The notes under the pieces were generated by a model, which saw only the letters and a program-made list of their open reading frames with translations, was not told where the DNA came from and did no database searches. From Streptomyces sp. MRC013 (lineage in GTDB: Bacteria; Actinomycetota; Actinomycetes; Streptomycetales; Streptomycetaceae), in assembly GCF_023614235.1 (NCBI RefSeq), contig NZ_CP094264.1, positions 2,232,001-2,296,000 of the forward strand: 64,000 nt of DNA. Direction: 5' to 3'. Positions 47,400 to 55,345 of the stretch are shown piece after piece. Position numbers and translations under genes: made by a program. Positions within the stretch are counted from its first letter, which is position 1, and each line of letters begins with the position of its first letter.

Positions 47400-48506
47400 T
47401 CAGACGCGGGCGTCGGCTTCCAGGAACAGCGCGCCGAGCCACAGGTAGTCGCGTGCGGCGCCGAGGCGCACGGCGGTGTCGCTCGCGCCGCGGCGGAGCG
47501 CCGGGGAGAGGTCGATCACGTCGGAGTCGTATCCGAGGGTGTTGCGGTGGGCGGGCCGGCGGCGGATCTGCGTCCCGCCGGAGTCGGTGACGGTCGAGTC
47601 GAAGGCGTCGCCCGGGGCGTTCGCGGAGCCGGTGAGCGGCACCGTCCGGCCCGGGTGCGGTTCGAAGGCGACGTGGTCCCCGGCGAGGCCGCGGTCGCCG
47701 TCGTACACGACCGTCCCCAGGCGGCCGGAGCCGCCCATCGGGACCCGCATCGGGCCGGTGTCCAGGCGGAACGAGCGGCGCCCCTCGGCGAGGGTCTCGA
47801 ACCCGTCCCAGAGCGAGAGGTGGCGCAGCGGCGCGTCCTCCTGCGCGTACGCCACGACGAGCGTCCAGCCGCCCCAGGCGCCGACGGCGGTCCGACCCAT
47901 GGCGACGTTGATCTGGGCGACGGTGTACATCCCGGGGCCGGAGTCCCTGACGAGCCGCGTGACGTCGGCGGTGGCGTGGAAGGCGTCGGCGCCGTTGGCG
48001 GTGCGGTGGCCGACCAGGGAGTCGGCGAGGACCTCCTTGTAGGCGCCGCCCGGTTCGGCGACCAGGACCCGCCCGCTGTCCTTCGGCGGCTTCTGCTCGC
48101 CGACCCGGAGGTTGCCGCCCCAGTACAGCCGGGCGTACGTGACCCGGGCCTCCTCGGGCAGGACGAGTTCGGCGCGGGTGGAGTTGAACGTGTTCGGGTC
48201 GTCGTCCACGTCCGCGTAGAACATGTCGTACTGGTGGTTGGCGGCGGCGCCCTCCCCGAGCCGCGCGGCGACGCAGGGGTCCTCCGCCGCACCGCCGCCC
48301 GCGGCCGAGTGCCGGCAGGTGACCGCCGAGTTGGCGGCACGGGCCAGGCCCCCGTGCTGGACGGCGTGGTACCGCTGGGCGAACGGGATGCGCGGCCGCT
48401 CCCCGGCCCGGGGCGCCGCGGCGGCGGGCAGCGCGGTCGACAGCGCGGCGCAGGAGAGGAGGCAGACCAGCACACGCCGTACGGCTGGGGCCACTGGGAT
48501 CCGCAT
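47400..48506 (-). CDS. Secreted DUF3344-like protein
   Basis: 368 aa. Signal peptide (MRIPVAPAVRRVLVCLLSC, cleavage near AAAAPRAG). The mature part (IPFAQRYHAVQHGG, YDMFYADVDDDPNTFNSTRA, VTYARLYWGGNLRVGE, GAWGGWTLVVAY, HRNTLGYDSDVIDLSPAL) is a beta-rich secreted family I recall as DUF3344. GGAG precedes ATG 48506. Function unknown; probably an envelope or matrix protein given the neighbouring polysaccharide operon. Confidence 0.72.
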   Translation of the reverse strand: MRIPVAPAVRRVLVCLLSCAALSTALPAAAAPRAGERPRIPFAQRYHAVQHGGLARAANSAVTCRHSAAGGGAAEDPCVAARLGEGAAANHQYDMFYADVDDDPNTFNSTRAELVLPEEARVTYARLYWGGNLRVGEQKPPKDSGRVLVAEPGGAYKEVLADSLVGHRTANGADAFHATADVTRLVRDSGPGMYTVAQINVAMGRTAVGAWGGWTLVVAYAQEDAPLRHLSLWDGFETLAEGRRSFRLDTGPMRVPMGGSGRLGTVVYDGDRGLAGDHVAFEPHPGRTVPLTGSANAPGDAFDSTVTDSGGTQIRRRPAHRNTLGYDSDVIDLSPALRRGASDTAVRLGAARDYLWLGALFLEADARV

Positions 48507-48896
48507 GGGGTTCTCCGCGTTGAGGGGTCGAGGAAACGAGGGGGAGGAGTTGAGGGGTGGAAAAACGGGTGATAACGGAACGTACTGACGCGATGTCAGG
48601 CACGTTATAGCCAGATCGGTGAAACGCGAAGCATTGGTGACATTCGTGGCGTAGCGCGCGTTTCCCCCGGCGTGTTCGCCGCGCCCGGGGCGCGGCACGG
48701 TCGTCTTTCCGTACCGGTCGGAGAATCGGACCGCCCGCGTCATTCGGGTGCAGTACCGGGAATTCCCGCGGTACGGGGTTTCCGGGGCGCCGGGGGCTCG
48801 TTGGAGGGGACGGGCGCGCGCCACCGCGACCGGCCGGGTGCCCTCCCGGCGGCGCGGGCCCTCCCGCACCGCGCCCCCTCCAGGAAGGACCCCCGA
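48507..48896. other. Divergent intergenic region
   Basis: 390 bp without a gene. Between 48520 and 48660 it is notably A/T-rich for this chromosome. At 48753-48774 there is an imperfect palindrome centred on CGGGAATTCCCG with flanking GTAC and GGTAC arms, 122 bp before the next start, a possible operator. Confidence 0.5.
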
Positions 48897-49172
48897 ATGA
48901 AGCCCGTGAAGGTGGCCGCGATCCTCGCCGGCTCCGTGATGGCGATGGGCGTGGCGGCACCGGCCCTCGCCGCCGACGCCCCCTCCGGCCCCGGTCCGGG
49001 CGGAACGGCCGGCACCCCGGGCGAGCGGGGGCCGGCCGAGACGGTCCCCTCCGACGACGTCGGCGAGGTCGCCGACCAGAAGCTGGTCGGCAAGGTCGCG
49101 GACGCCGTCGGCGGGATCGGGGCCCCGCAGAAGGCCGCGCCGCTGCTCGGCGGACTGCCGCTCGGCGGCTGA
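48897..49172 (+). CDS. Small secreted protein, unknown function
   Basis: 91 aa. Signal peptide MKPVKVAAILAGSVMAMG, cleavage near ALAADAP. The mature peptide is about 65 residues, rich in Gly/Pro, with VADQKLVGKVADAVGGIG and LLGGLPLGG at the end. AGGAAGG precedes ATG 48897. Followed by another small secreted gene; together they may be surface peptides. Confidence 0.75.
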   Translation: MKPVKVAAILAGSVMAMGVAAPALAADAPSGPGPGGTAGTPGERGPAETVPSDDVGEVADQKLVGKVADAVGGIGAPQKAAPLLGGLPLGG

Positions 49173-49257
49173 CCCGCGCGGGCGGCCCACGGCCCGCCCG
49201 CCCCGGCCGCGGAAGGACCCGCCGCGCGGCCCCTCCCCGCACGAACGGAGAACCCCC

Positions 49258-49488
49258 ATGCCCCGCATCGCCGAAACCGCCGCGGTCCTCGTCTGCGCGG
49301 CCGCCGCCGCCCTGGCCGCAACCGGCGCGGCCACCGCCCACACGGAGGCCGGGGCCCCCGCCGCACGCTCCGCCGGTGCCGCCGCCCGGAGCCCCCTCGA
49401 GATCCCGGTCGACCGGTGCGGCGACGCCCCCGGCCCGGCCGGCCTCCTGAACCCGGCGGTCGGCGAGACCCGCGCCCACGGCGGCTGA
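49258..49488 (+). CDS. Small secreted protein with a degenerate chaplin-like segment
   Basis: 76 aa. Signal peptide (cleavage near ATAHTEA). The C-terminus PLEIPVDRCGDAPGPAGLLNPA resembles, in spacing and several residues, the chaplin core (PV..CG..v.vvGLLNPAfGN.C) but is shorter and has only one Cys. May be a truncated or divergent surface peptide. ATG 49258, 85 bp after the previous gene; no strong ribosome site beyond GGAGAA. Confidence 0.65.
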   Translation: MPRIAETAAVLVCAAAAALAATGAATAHTEAGAPAARSAGAAARSPLEIPVDRCGDAPGPAGLLNPAVGETRAHGG

Positions 49489-49639
49489 CCCCCGCCCCCT
49501 CCCCCGCCGCCCGACCGACCGCGGACGCGGGTCGGGCCCGGCCGGGGCCGCCCGCCTCCGCTCCCGGCGGAGGCTCCCGAACGGCAACCCGCACCGCCAG
49601 CCCCTTCCCGCGCGCACGCACCCGACCCCGAGAGGACCG

Positions 49640-50302
49640 GTGGGAACCATGACGATGACCCGCGACTCGCAGACGCGGCCCGCGCCCGCCCACGCCCGCC
49701 CCGCCGCCCCGCAGGCGGGGGGCGGCGGGACGGCGGCGGGCCACGGCCTCGCCTGGCTGCTGGTGGTGACCGGCGCGGCGGGCGTACTCGCCTCGTGGGT
49801 CATCACGCTCGACAAGTTCAGGCTGCTGGAGGACCCCCACTTCACACCCGGCTGCAGCCTCAACCCCGTCGTGTCGTGCGGCAGTGTCATGGAGAGCGAT
49901 CAGGCGGTGGTCTTCGGGTTCCCCAACCCGATGCTCGGCCTCGTCGCGTACGGCATGGTCGTCGCGATCGGCGCCGGGCTGCTGGCCGGCGCCCGCCCCC
50001 GGGACTGGTTCTGGCTCGGCCTCAACGCGGGGACGCTGTTCGGGGTCGGCTTCTGCACCTGGCTGATGTGGCAGTCCCTGTACGAAATCAACGCCCTGTG
50101 CCTGTGGTGCTGCCTCGCCTGGGCCGCGACGATCGTGATGTTCTGGCACGTCACCGCGGAGAACGCGCGGCACGGCCGACTGCCCGCCCCGCGCGGGGTC
50201 CGGCGCTTCCTCGACGACCTCCCCTGGGTCCCTTCCGTCCTGCACCTCGGGAGCGTCGGCATGCTCGTGCTGACCCGCTGGTGGGACTTCTGGACCGCCT
50301 GA
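49640..50302 (+). CDS. Vitamin K epoxide reductase (VKOR) family protein
   Basis: 220 aa, four or five transmembrane helices. VKOR signatures: CSLNPVVSCGSVM near 70-85, the conserved GFPNPMLGLVAYG near 92-104 and the CxxC active site CLWC (Cys154, Cys157) in INALCLWCCLAW. Bacterial VKOR homologues reoxidise the disulfide-forming enzymes outside the membrane using quinone. GTG 49640 follows AGAGGACC; ATG 49649 is an alternative. Confidence 0.9.
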   Translation: MGTMTMTRDSQTRPAPAHARPAAPQAGGGGTAAGHGLAWLLVVTGAAGVLASWVITLDKFRLLEDPHFTPGCSLNPVVSCGSVMESDQAVVFGFPNPMLGLVAYGMVVAIGAGLLAGARPRDWFWLGLNAGTLFGVGFCTWLMWQSLYEINALCLWCCLAWAATIVMFWHVTAENARHGRLPAPRGVRRFLDDLPWVPSVLHLGSVGMLVLTRWWDFWTA

Positions 50303-50407
50303 CGCCCACGACCCGCCGTCCGCACGGGACACCGTCCGCACGGGACGGCCGGTCCGGGCAGTCGCCCGTACGCGGACCCCGCCCCGCCGACGGCGACCGT
50401 GGGCGGG

Positions 50408-50636
50408 CCGCACGCCCCCCGGTGCCGCCCGTACGCCTCCGATGGCCGCCGTACGCAGGCCGTACGCCTCCGGTGACGGCCGTACGCCCCTGCCGATGGC
50501 CGCCGTACACGCAGGCCGTACGCCTCCGGTGACGGCCGCACCCAAGCCGCACGCCCCTGCCGATGGCCGCCGCACCCAAGCCGCACGCCTCCGGTGACGG
50601 CCGTACGCAGGCCGTACGCCCCTGCCGGTGGTCGCC
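50408..50636 (+). repeat. Tandem array of degenerate GCCGTACGCC units
   Basis: About a dozen units built from GCCGTACGCCTCCGGTGAC, GCCGTACGCCCCTGCCGATG and GCCGCACCCAA variants arranged in a higher-order pattern. Lies in the 767-bp gap (50303-51069) between the convergent VKOR and methyltransferase genes. No gene is credible here; open frames are products of the repeats. Confidence 0.75.
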
Positions 50637-50884
50637 CACAGACCCCGCTCCCCGGCTCCGCCGCCGGAAGCCCGCGCCGAGTCCACTGCAACGCGGCCCC
50701 GCGGCCCCGCGGCCGTGGGGTCCTACTCCCCCGCGATCCCACGGCCCTCGGACCGAGCCCGCTTCAACGCGGCCCCGCGGGCCTCGCGGCCGTGCGGCCG
50801 TGGGGCCGTGCGCCCCGCAGTCGCGCGCCCCGCGACCCCGCGGCCCCGCGGGCCCGTCGAGGCCCGTCCGGTGTGAGCCGCGCC

Positions 50885-51036
50885 CACGCCCTGCGGGGCA
50901 CATTCATGCCCTGCGGGGTGACGCGCTCACGGCCTGCGGGGTGACGCGCTCACGGCCCGTGGGTCAGCACGCTCACGGCCCGTGGAACGGCGCGCTCACG
51001 GCGTGCGAGCAGCGCTCACGGCGTGCGAGCAGCGCT
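50885..51036 (+). repeat. Tandem array of seven 20-23 bp units
   Basis: Consensus CACGGCCTGCGGGG followed by TGACGCGCT. Units start at 50885, 50905, 50928, 50951, 50974, 50997 and 51017; the last two are identical 20-mers (CACGGCGTGCGAGCAGCGCT). Contiguous with no spacers. The stretch between the two arrays (50640-50880) repeats CGCGGCCCCGCGGCC motifs. Confidence 0.8.
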
Positions 51037-51069
51037 CGCAGCGTACCGGGAAGGGGGCCGCCGTTCGCC

Positions 51070-51861
51070 TCACCCCCCGTCCGGGGTATCGGCCCCCGGA
51101 ACGCGCGCCGTGAAGAGTTCGCTGCGGTAGGGGACGGCGAGTTCGCCATCCTCCTCGTGGGCGGCGACGAGTGCGGCGAGCCGGTCGAGCAGGACCTCGC
51201 CGTGGGCGACGAGGCCGCGCTGGACCTGCGTCGACGACTTCGCGAAGCCGATGAAGTCCTCCGCCGCCATCGGCCTCGTCCAGTCGGCGGTCGCGACCTC
51301 CACCTCGCTACCCGAAGAGGAGAAGGCCTCGCGGAGTTCGGAGGCGAAGTCCAGGCTGCGGTAGTGGCGGCCGTAGCCGGGGCTCAGTTCCTCCAGCAGG
51401 CTCTCGTACGCGTCGAGAAACGCGCTCGCCGAGAAGTCGCGGTTGTTCTGGATGATCGCGACGACGCCCCCGGGGCGCAGGCATCGCCGGGCCGCGCGCA
51501 GGAACCGCGGCCGGTCCATCCACTGGAAGGACTGGGCGGCGACGATCAGGTCGACGTCGACGGCCTGCTCCAGGAAGGGCTCCGCCCCGCCGACGGCCCA
51601 CCGGACCTCGGGGAACTTCCGCCTCCCCGTGGCCACCATGTCGGACGACAGGTCGACGGCCTCGTACCGGCAGTCCGGCCCCAGCAACGGGATCAGCCCC
51701 TCCAGTGCGATGCCCGTGCCCGTACCCGCGTCGACGACGTGCCGCTCGGCCCTCCGCGGCGTCCGGCGCGCGATCTGCCGCATCAACTCGTCCGGATAGC
51801 GCGGGCGGTGACGCTCGTAGTCCTCGGACAGCGTGTCGAACTTCTGCTTCCCCGTCTCCAC
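51070..51861 (-). CDS. Class I SAM-dependent methyltransferase
   Basis: 263 aa from GTG 51861 (VETGKQKFDTLSEDYERHRP), chosen because GGGAG lies seven bases upstream; ATG 51906 would add 15 residues. SAM-binding motif I VVDAGTGTGIALEG near 43-56, acidic loop EAVDLSSDM, and VAAQSFQWMD, CLRPGGVVAII as motifs IV/VI of UbiE/Methyltransf_11 types. Substrate unknown. Last chromosomal-type gene before the tRNA-fragment junction. Confidence 0.87.
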   Translation of the reverse strand: METGKQKFDTLSEDYERHRPRYPDELMRQIARRTPRRAERHVVDAGTGTGIALEGLIPLLGPDCRYEAVDLSSDMVATGRRKFPEVRWAVGGAEPFLEQAVDVDLIVAAQSFQWMDRPRFLRAARRCLRPGGVVAIIQNNRDFSASAFLDAYESLLEELSPGYGRHYRSLDFASELREAFSSSGSEVEVATADWTRPMAAEDFIGFAKSSTQVQRGLVAHGEVLLDRLAALVAAHEEDGELAVPYRSELFTARVPGADTPDGG

Positions 51862-52299
51862 GTCCGCTCCCGTCTCCTCCGGTCGAGGGCTCCCGATGCC
51901 GAACACCGCGATGCCTACCCCGCCCCTGTGCCGTCCGACCCGCTCACGCGGCGCCCGTACGGGCCGGGCCGCTTCCCGCCGACGTCACCGGTTCGCGTCC
52001 GGAGCACCGCCGTGCCTTCGGCCCGCGCCGCCACCCCGCCCCACCGCGACGGACCGCAGGGCGCCCGGGACGCCGCAGAAAGCCCGAAGACCGGATCAAA
52101 CGATGTCTGATCTGATCTTCGCCGGAGCCGCCTTCAGGATCCGAACCCGAGACCTACGCATTACGAGGGCTGGTAAAGGTGTGTTGAGTGAGGTTTTTTC
52201 AACGAAATGATCTCCGCGAATCGCGCTGATCGGTGCAGGTCCGGCTGGATCGGGCCGGACGGCCCCGGCTCTGAACAGACGTAAAGCCCCTGCTAGGAC
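51862..52299. other. Junction region between chromosome and island
   Basis: 438 bp with no gene. Contains the left tRNA-Thr 3'-end fragment at 52125-52167. Base composition changes here: upstream is very GC-rich, downstream has more A/T (for example the TTTTTT at 52195-52200). Confidence 0.6.
52125..52167 (-). repeat. attL-like fragment of tRNA-Thr(CGT) 3' end
   Basis: Read on the minus strand, 43 bp from the anticodon loop CTCGTAA through the T-arm to the acceptor 3' strand AGGCGGC. Identical to the copy at 54872-54914 except for two T-arm changes (GGATCCTGA for GAATCCCGA). The 5' half of a tRNA does not follow, so this is a fragment. Confidence 0.75.
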
Positions 52300-53824
52300 C
52301 AATACCAGTGACTTAAGGATTCCGGACGCGTCTGGCCTTGGAGGATGAGGTAATAGGGGCGGTGCGCCAGTGGGGGGCGATGGTTACGGCGTCGTCCGGG
52401 TCGCGGGTGGGCTGGGGCCACGTGCGGTGCTCGTCGCGTTTGACGCCGAAGTTGGACATCTTGCGTTTGACGACGCGGGGGTTGGTGCGTCGGCGTCGCG
52501 GCGGTAAGAGCCGGGCCGCTATTTCGTCGAGTCCGTGGGCCAGCGCCGCCGCGAGGTGGTCAGGGGAAAAGGCCGCCTGCGCGGTGACCTGGCGGCGCGC
52601 GAGGCGGATGGTGCGGGTGAAGGACAGCCTGTCGGGGTCGAGGCCGGCCGCTTCGGCGGCGTCGTGCATGAGCGCGCGAATGGCGTGATGAACAAGCAGG
52701 TGACCCCAGACTTCCTGCTCGACCCCGCCGGGTGACCGTGAACGCAGGACCTCGGCGGGCCCGCGCTGGTGCGTCTTCAGCTCGTCCAGCGCGTTTTCGA
52801 ACTCCCACCGTTCCTGGTAGAGGGCGGCCAGCTCCGTCGCCGGGGCGGCCTTGGAGTCGAGGACCGTGGTGATCAGGCGGTAGGGGGCTTCCGGACCGGG
52901 CCTGCCGGGATCCTCCAGCGTGTACTCGATGACCCGCACCACTTCCGGATCAGCTCGCTTGCGATGGTCCTTGGCTGCGACGATCTCGGACAGGTAAGAG
53001 CCGTCGGGCAGCTCCTCGCGCACGGGCAGCACCTGGTGGGCGCGGACGCGCCACAGCAGGTCCGCTCCGCCGGCCGCCGCGGCCCGCCACAGCTCCAGGC
53101 CGGTGAAACCGCGGTCGGCCAGCAGCAGGTCACCCGCCCCCAGGCTGCCGAGCACCTGCCGGGCCAGTACGGGTTCGGACACCGTGCGAGGTCCCAGCGC
53201 GGCGGCGGTGATGGCGTGAGTGCCGCACTCGGCCAGCGCCACCACCCGTACCTGCGGGAACGCACACCGCTCGGTGCGATGTGTTGTGGGGCGCCCGAAG
53301 TAAGCGGCGTTCTCCTCGCTGTCCGGCACGTCGAACACCGTGCCGTCGACGGCCATCACCCGCCAACTGCGGTAGAAGGCCCCCGGCGACGACTCCGCCG
53401 CCAGAGGCCGGGCCACCTCGGCGAACAGGGCCTTCAAGGGCTCGGGGCCAAGTCTCGCGCGGGCCCGTGAGATCGCCGCCGTGGTCGGCACGTTCCAGGA
53501 CCCTGACCAGCGCTTCACCCATGCCAGCCCATGCGTCAGCAACCGGGCGACCTCTTCATAGCCCTGGCCGGAGAACAAGCACATCGCCAGCACGAAGTAG
53601 ACCACCACGCGGGGCGGCAGCAACCGGTTGCGCTGACCGGACCGGCCGCACTCGGCCACAACCCTGTCCACCAACTCCGGCGGAAATGACCTCGTCAGCA
53701 GCCCGACCGCAATGCGATCCGACAGCCGCTCATCCGTCTCCGGCTTAACCTGTCCCGGCCGCGGCATCTCAGCACCTCCCGACCAGACATCCTACCGACT
53801 TGAAGTCTTAAGTCACTGGTATTG
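52300..53824 (-). mobile_element. Complete IS4-family insertion sequence
   Basis: 1,525 bp. Terminal inverted repeats CAATACCAGTGACTTAAG at 52300-52317 and its complement at 53807-53824 are perfect over 18 bp. Flanked by a 10-bp target duplication CTGCTAGGAC (52290-52299 and 53825-53834), a size typical of IS4. It encodes one transposase. Removing the IS and one duplication rejoins CTGCTAGGACAGGTCTCACC, the probable left end of the next element. Confidence 0.93.
52313..53767 (-). CDS. IS4-family transposase
   Basis: 484 aa. N-terminal IS4 domain (LSDRIAVGLLTRSFPPELVD) and DDE core: first Asp in VMAVDGTVFDVPDS near 140, second Asp in LLADRGFTG near 220, and Glu in the YREK-type block YQERWEFENALDELK near 324-338. 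Intact frame, so the element may be active. The start ATG 53767 gives MPRPGQVKPETDERL. Confidence 0.93.
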   Translation of the reverse strand: MPRPGQVKPETDERLSDRIAVGLLTRSFPPELVDRVVAECGRSGQRNRLLPPRVVVYFVLAMCLFSGQGYEEVARLLTHGLAWVKRWSGSWNVPTTAAISRARARLGPEPLKALFAEVARPLAAESSPGAFYRSWRVMAVDGTVFDVPDSEENAAYFGRPTTHRTERCAFPQVRVVALAECGTHAITAAALGPRTVSEPVLARQVLGSLGAGDLLLADRGFTGLELWRAAAAGGADLLWRVRAHQVLPVREELPDGSYLSEIVAAKDHRKRADPEVVRVIEYTLEDPGRPGPEAPYRLITTVLDSKAAPATELAALYQERWEFENALDELKTHQRGPAEVLRSRSPGGVEQEVWGHLLVHHAIRALMHDAAEAAGLDPDRLSFTRTIRLARRQVTAQAAFSPDHLAAALAHGLDEIAARLLPPRRRRTNPRVVKRKMSNFGVKRDEHRTWPQPTRDPDDAVTIAPHWRTAPITSSSKARRVRNP

Positions 53825-53852
53825 CTGCTAGGACAGGTCTCACCATAAAATC

Positions 53853-54872
53853 ATGTCCGTGACCACCAGAGCCTTCACGTTGGTCGCCTGTGTTGCCACG
53901 CTCGACGTCCCACGCCATGTCGTGGAGTACCTGTCCCGCTTGCTGACCGCACACCGGCGGCGCATCGGCACACCGAAGGGCTCACGGGCGCTGGGCACGT
54001 TCCGCCAGGCCGTACGGGTCCTGCGCTGGTTCCGCGAGCGCGGCTGCGTGCACTGCCCGGCCCGCGACGCCGCAATCTCCCAGGCCACCGGCTACCGCTA
54101 CCTGCACGAAGGCATCGACGTCCTCTCCGAGAACGCCCCGGACCTGCACGAGGCCCTCGCCCGCTGCCGACGCGCCGGCATGACACACGTGATCCTCGAC
54201 GGCACACTGATCGAGTCCGACCGCCTCGCCGGCCTCCGGGACAACGGCAACGACCTGTGGTTCAGCCAGAAGCACAAGGCATTCGGTGGGAACGTCCAGT
54301 TCCTGTCCGCTCCGGACGGCACCCCCCTGTGGGTCTCCGACGCCGAGCCCGGCAGCGTCCCCGACATCACCGCCGCCCGCCTGCACGCCCTCTACAAGGC
54401 CGCCGCCGAAAGCCTTCCGACTCCGGCGGACAAGGGCTACATCGGCGCGGGCATCGGCATCCGCATCCCGGTCCGCCGCCCAAAGGGCAAGTCCGAACAG
54501 GCACTTCACGCCGATACCCGCATGCTCAACATGCTGCTGCGGCATGTCCGGGCCCTGGGCGAGCGCACCACCGCCGAACTCAAGCAGCGACGGCGGACCC
54601 TGCAGCACGTCACGCTCAGCCCCAACCGGATCGGCGACATCGCCCGAGCAGCCCTCGTCCTCAACAGAACCTGGAAGCGACCATCGCTGAGAAAACCTCA
54701 ATGCGCTAAAACTGCTGTTCAGAGCCTTGGCACGGGCTCGCTGGCAACGGGGAGCGAACTCGCGACCGACGCACTGCGATGCACAGACTGCAAGTCTCCG
54801 ATATGCCCGGATTTCAAGGTCAACGAAGACAAGAAACCCCAGGTCAAAGGCTTGACCTGGGGTTCACGATAG
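53853..54872 (+). CDS. IS5-type (DDE_Tnp_4) transposase, decayed 3' end
   Basis: 339 aa as read. DDE superfamily endonuclease features: HVILDGTLIESDRL (first Asp), KHKAFGGNVQFL, SDAEPGSVPDI and ADKGYIGAG. Related Streptomyces transposases end at ALVLNNTWK or close to it; here a CGA codon (Arg276) stands where the stop is expected and translation runs on for 64 unrelated residues (KPQCAKTAVQSLGTGS...) to a hairpin. Stop loss plus no visible right inverted repeat suggests a decayed copy. Some three-residue deletion around LHALYKAA is also likely. Confidence 0.8.
   Translation: MSVTTRAFTLVACVATLDVPRHVVEYLSRLLTAHRRRIGTPKGSRALGTFRQAVRVLRWFRERGCVHCPARDAAISQATGYRYLHEGIDVLSENAPDLHEALARCRRAGMTHVILDGTLIESDRLAGLRDNGNDLWFSQKHKAFGGNVQFLSAPDGTPLWVSDAEPGSVPDITAARLHALYKAAAESLPTPADKGYIGAGIGIRIPVRRPKGKSEQALHADTRMLNMLLRHVRALGERTTAELKQRRRTLQHVTLSPNRIGDIARAALVLNRTWKRPSLRKPQCAKTAVQSLGTGSLATGSELATDALRCTDCKSPICPDFKVNEDKKPQVKGLTWGSR
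54835..54864. terminator. Hairpin next to the second tRNA fragment
   Basis: AACCCCAGGTCAA, loop AGGC, TTGACCTGGGGTT: perfect 13-bp stem. On the minus strand it follows the tRNA 3' end, as tRNA terminators do, ending in a short T run in that sense. Confidence 0.8.
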
Positions 54873-54914
54873 AGCCGCCTTCGGGATTCGAACCCGAGAC
54901 CTACGCATTACGAG
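54872..54914 (-). repeat. Second tRNA-Thr(CGT) 3'-end copy (att site)
   Basis: 43 bp, minus strand: CTCGTAATGCGTAGGTC, then the canonical T-arm TCGGGTTCGAATCCCGA and acceptor strand AGGCGGC. The bases 5' of it (CATGGT on the minus strand) cannot pair with TGCGT of the anticodon stem, so no complete tRNA is here. Marks a second integration boundary 2,747 bp from the first. Confidence 0.78.
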
Positions 54915-55345
54915 ACCATGAGGGTTCGTGTTGCCTGGTGCCTTGCCGTGCTACGTGGTGACGTTTTTCCTGATCAGAGCATGTACAGCAGGTTGGCCTG
55001 TGCCACCCCGTGATGCGCTGTCCAAAGGCGTCTGTCCACCGGCTGTCCACCGGTGAGGCTCTCGCTGGCCCGGCAACGAGACTGCCGCTGGCTGCCAGCG
55101 ATGCTATCGGCCGGCTGGAGAGACGAGCGAAGATCACTGTGAGACCTCGACAAGCCATCCGCGTGGGTTCCACCGCATCCTATTGCTGCCCGTGCCGCCG
55201 GGATGGGCGCGTCGATCCAGTCGAGGAGGTCGGTGAAGGTCGCCGCGTTGTTGGGGGCGACCACAGGAGATCAGCAACCCACCGCACCGCACGGCGGTCC
55301 CTCGATAGAGTGATCTACCTGACACTCTTGACGGGGAGCGATGGC
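54915..55345. other. Island intergenic region
   Basis: 431 bp. Has a tandem 11-mer CTGTCCACCGG twice at about 55033-55054. A minus-strand open frame (54974-55264, 96 codons) has no recognisable family or ribosome site and I do not call it; it may be a relic of an integrase or other gene. Confidence 0.45.

Noticed and set aside
50885..51036. CRISPR array
   Set aside because: Units are contiguous, 20-23 bp, without unique spacers, and no cas genes are present.
50303..51069. Coding potential of the repeat-filled gap
   Set aside because: All frames are open because of repeat composition; translations are low-complexity Pro/Arg/Ala and lack starts with ribosome sites.
54872..54914. Complete tRNA-Thr gene
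   Set aside because: Only the segment from the anticodon loop to the 3' end is present; the upstream bases cannot form the anticodon stem, D-arm or acceptor 5' strand.
54974..55264. 96-codon minus-strand ORF
   Set aside because: No family resemblance and no ribosome site; possibly a relic, not supportable as a gene.
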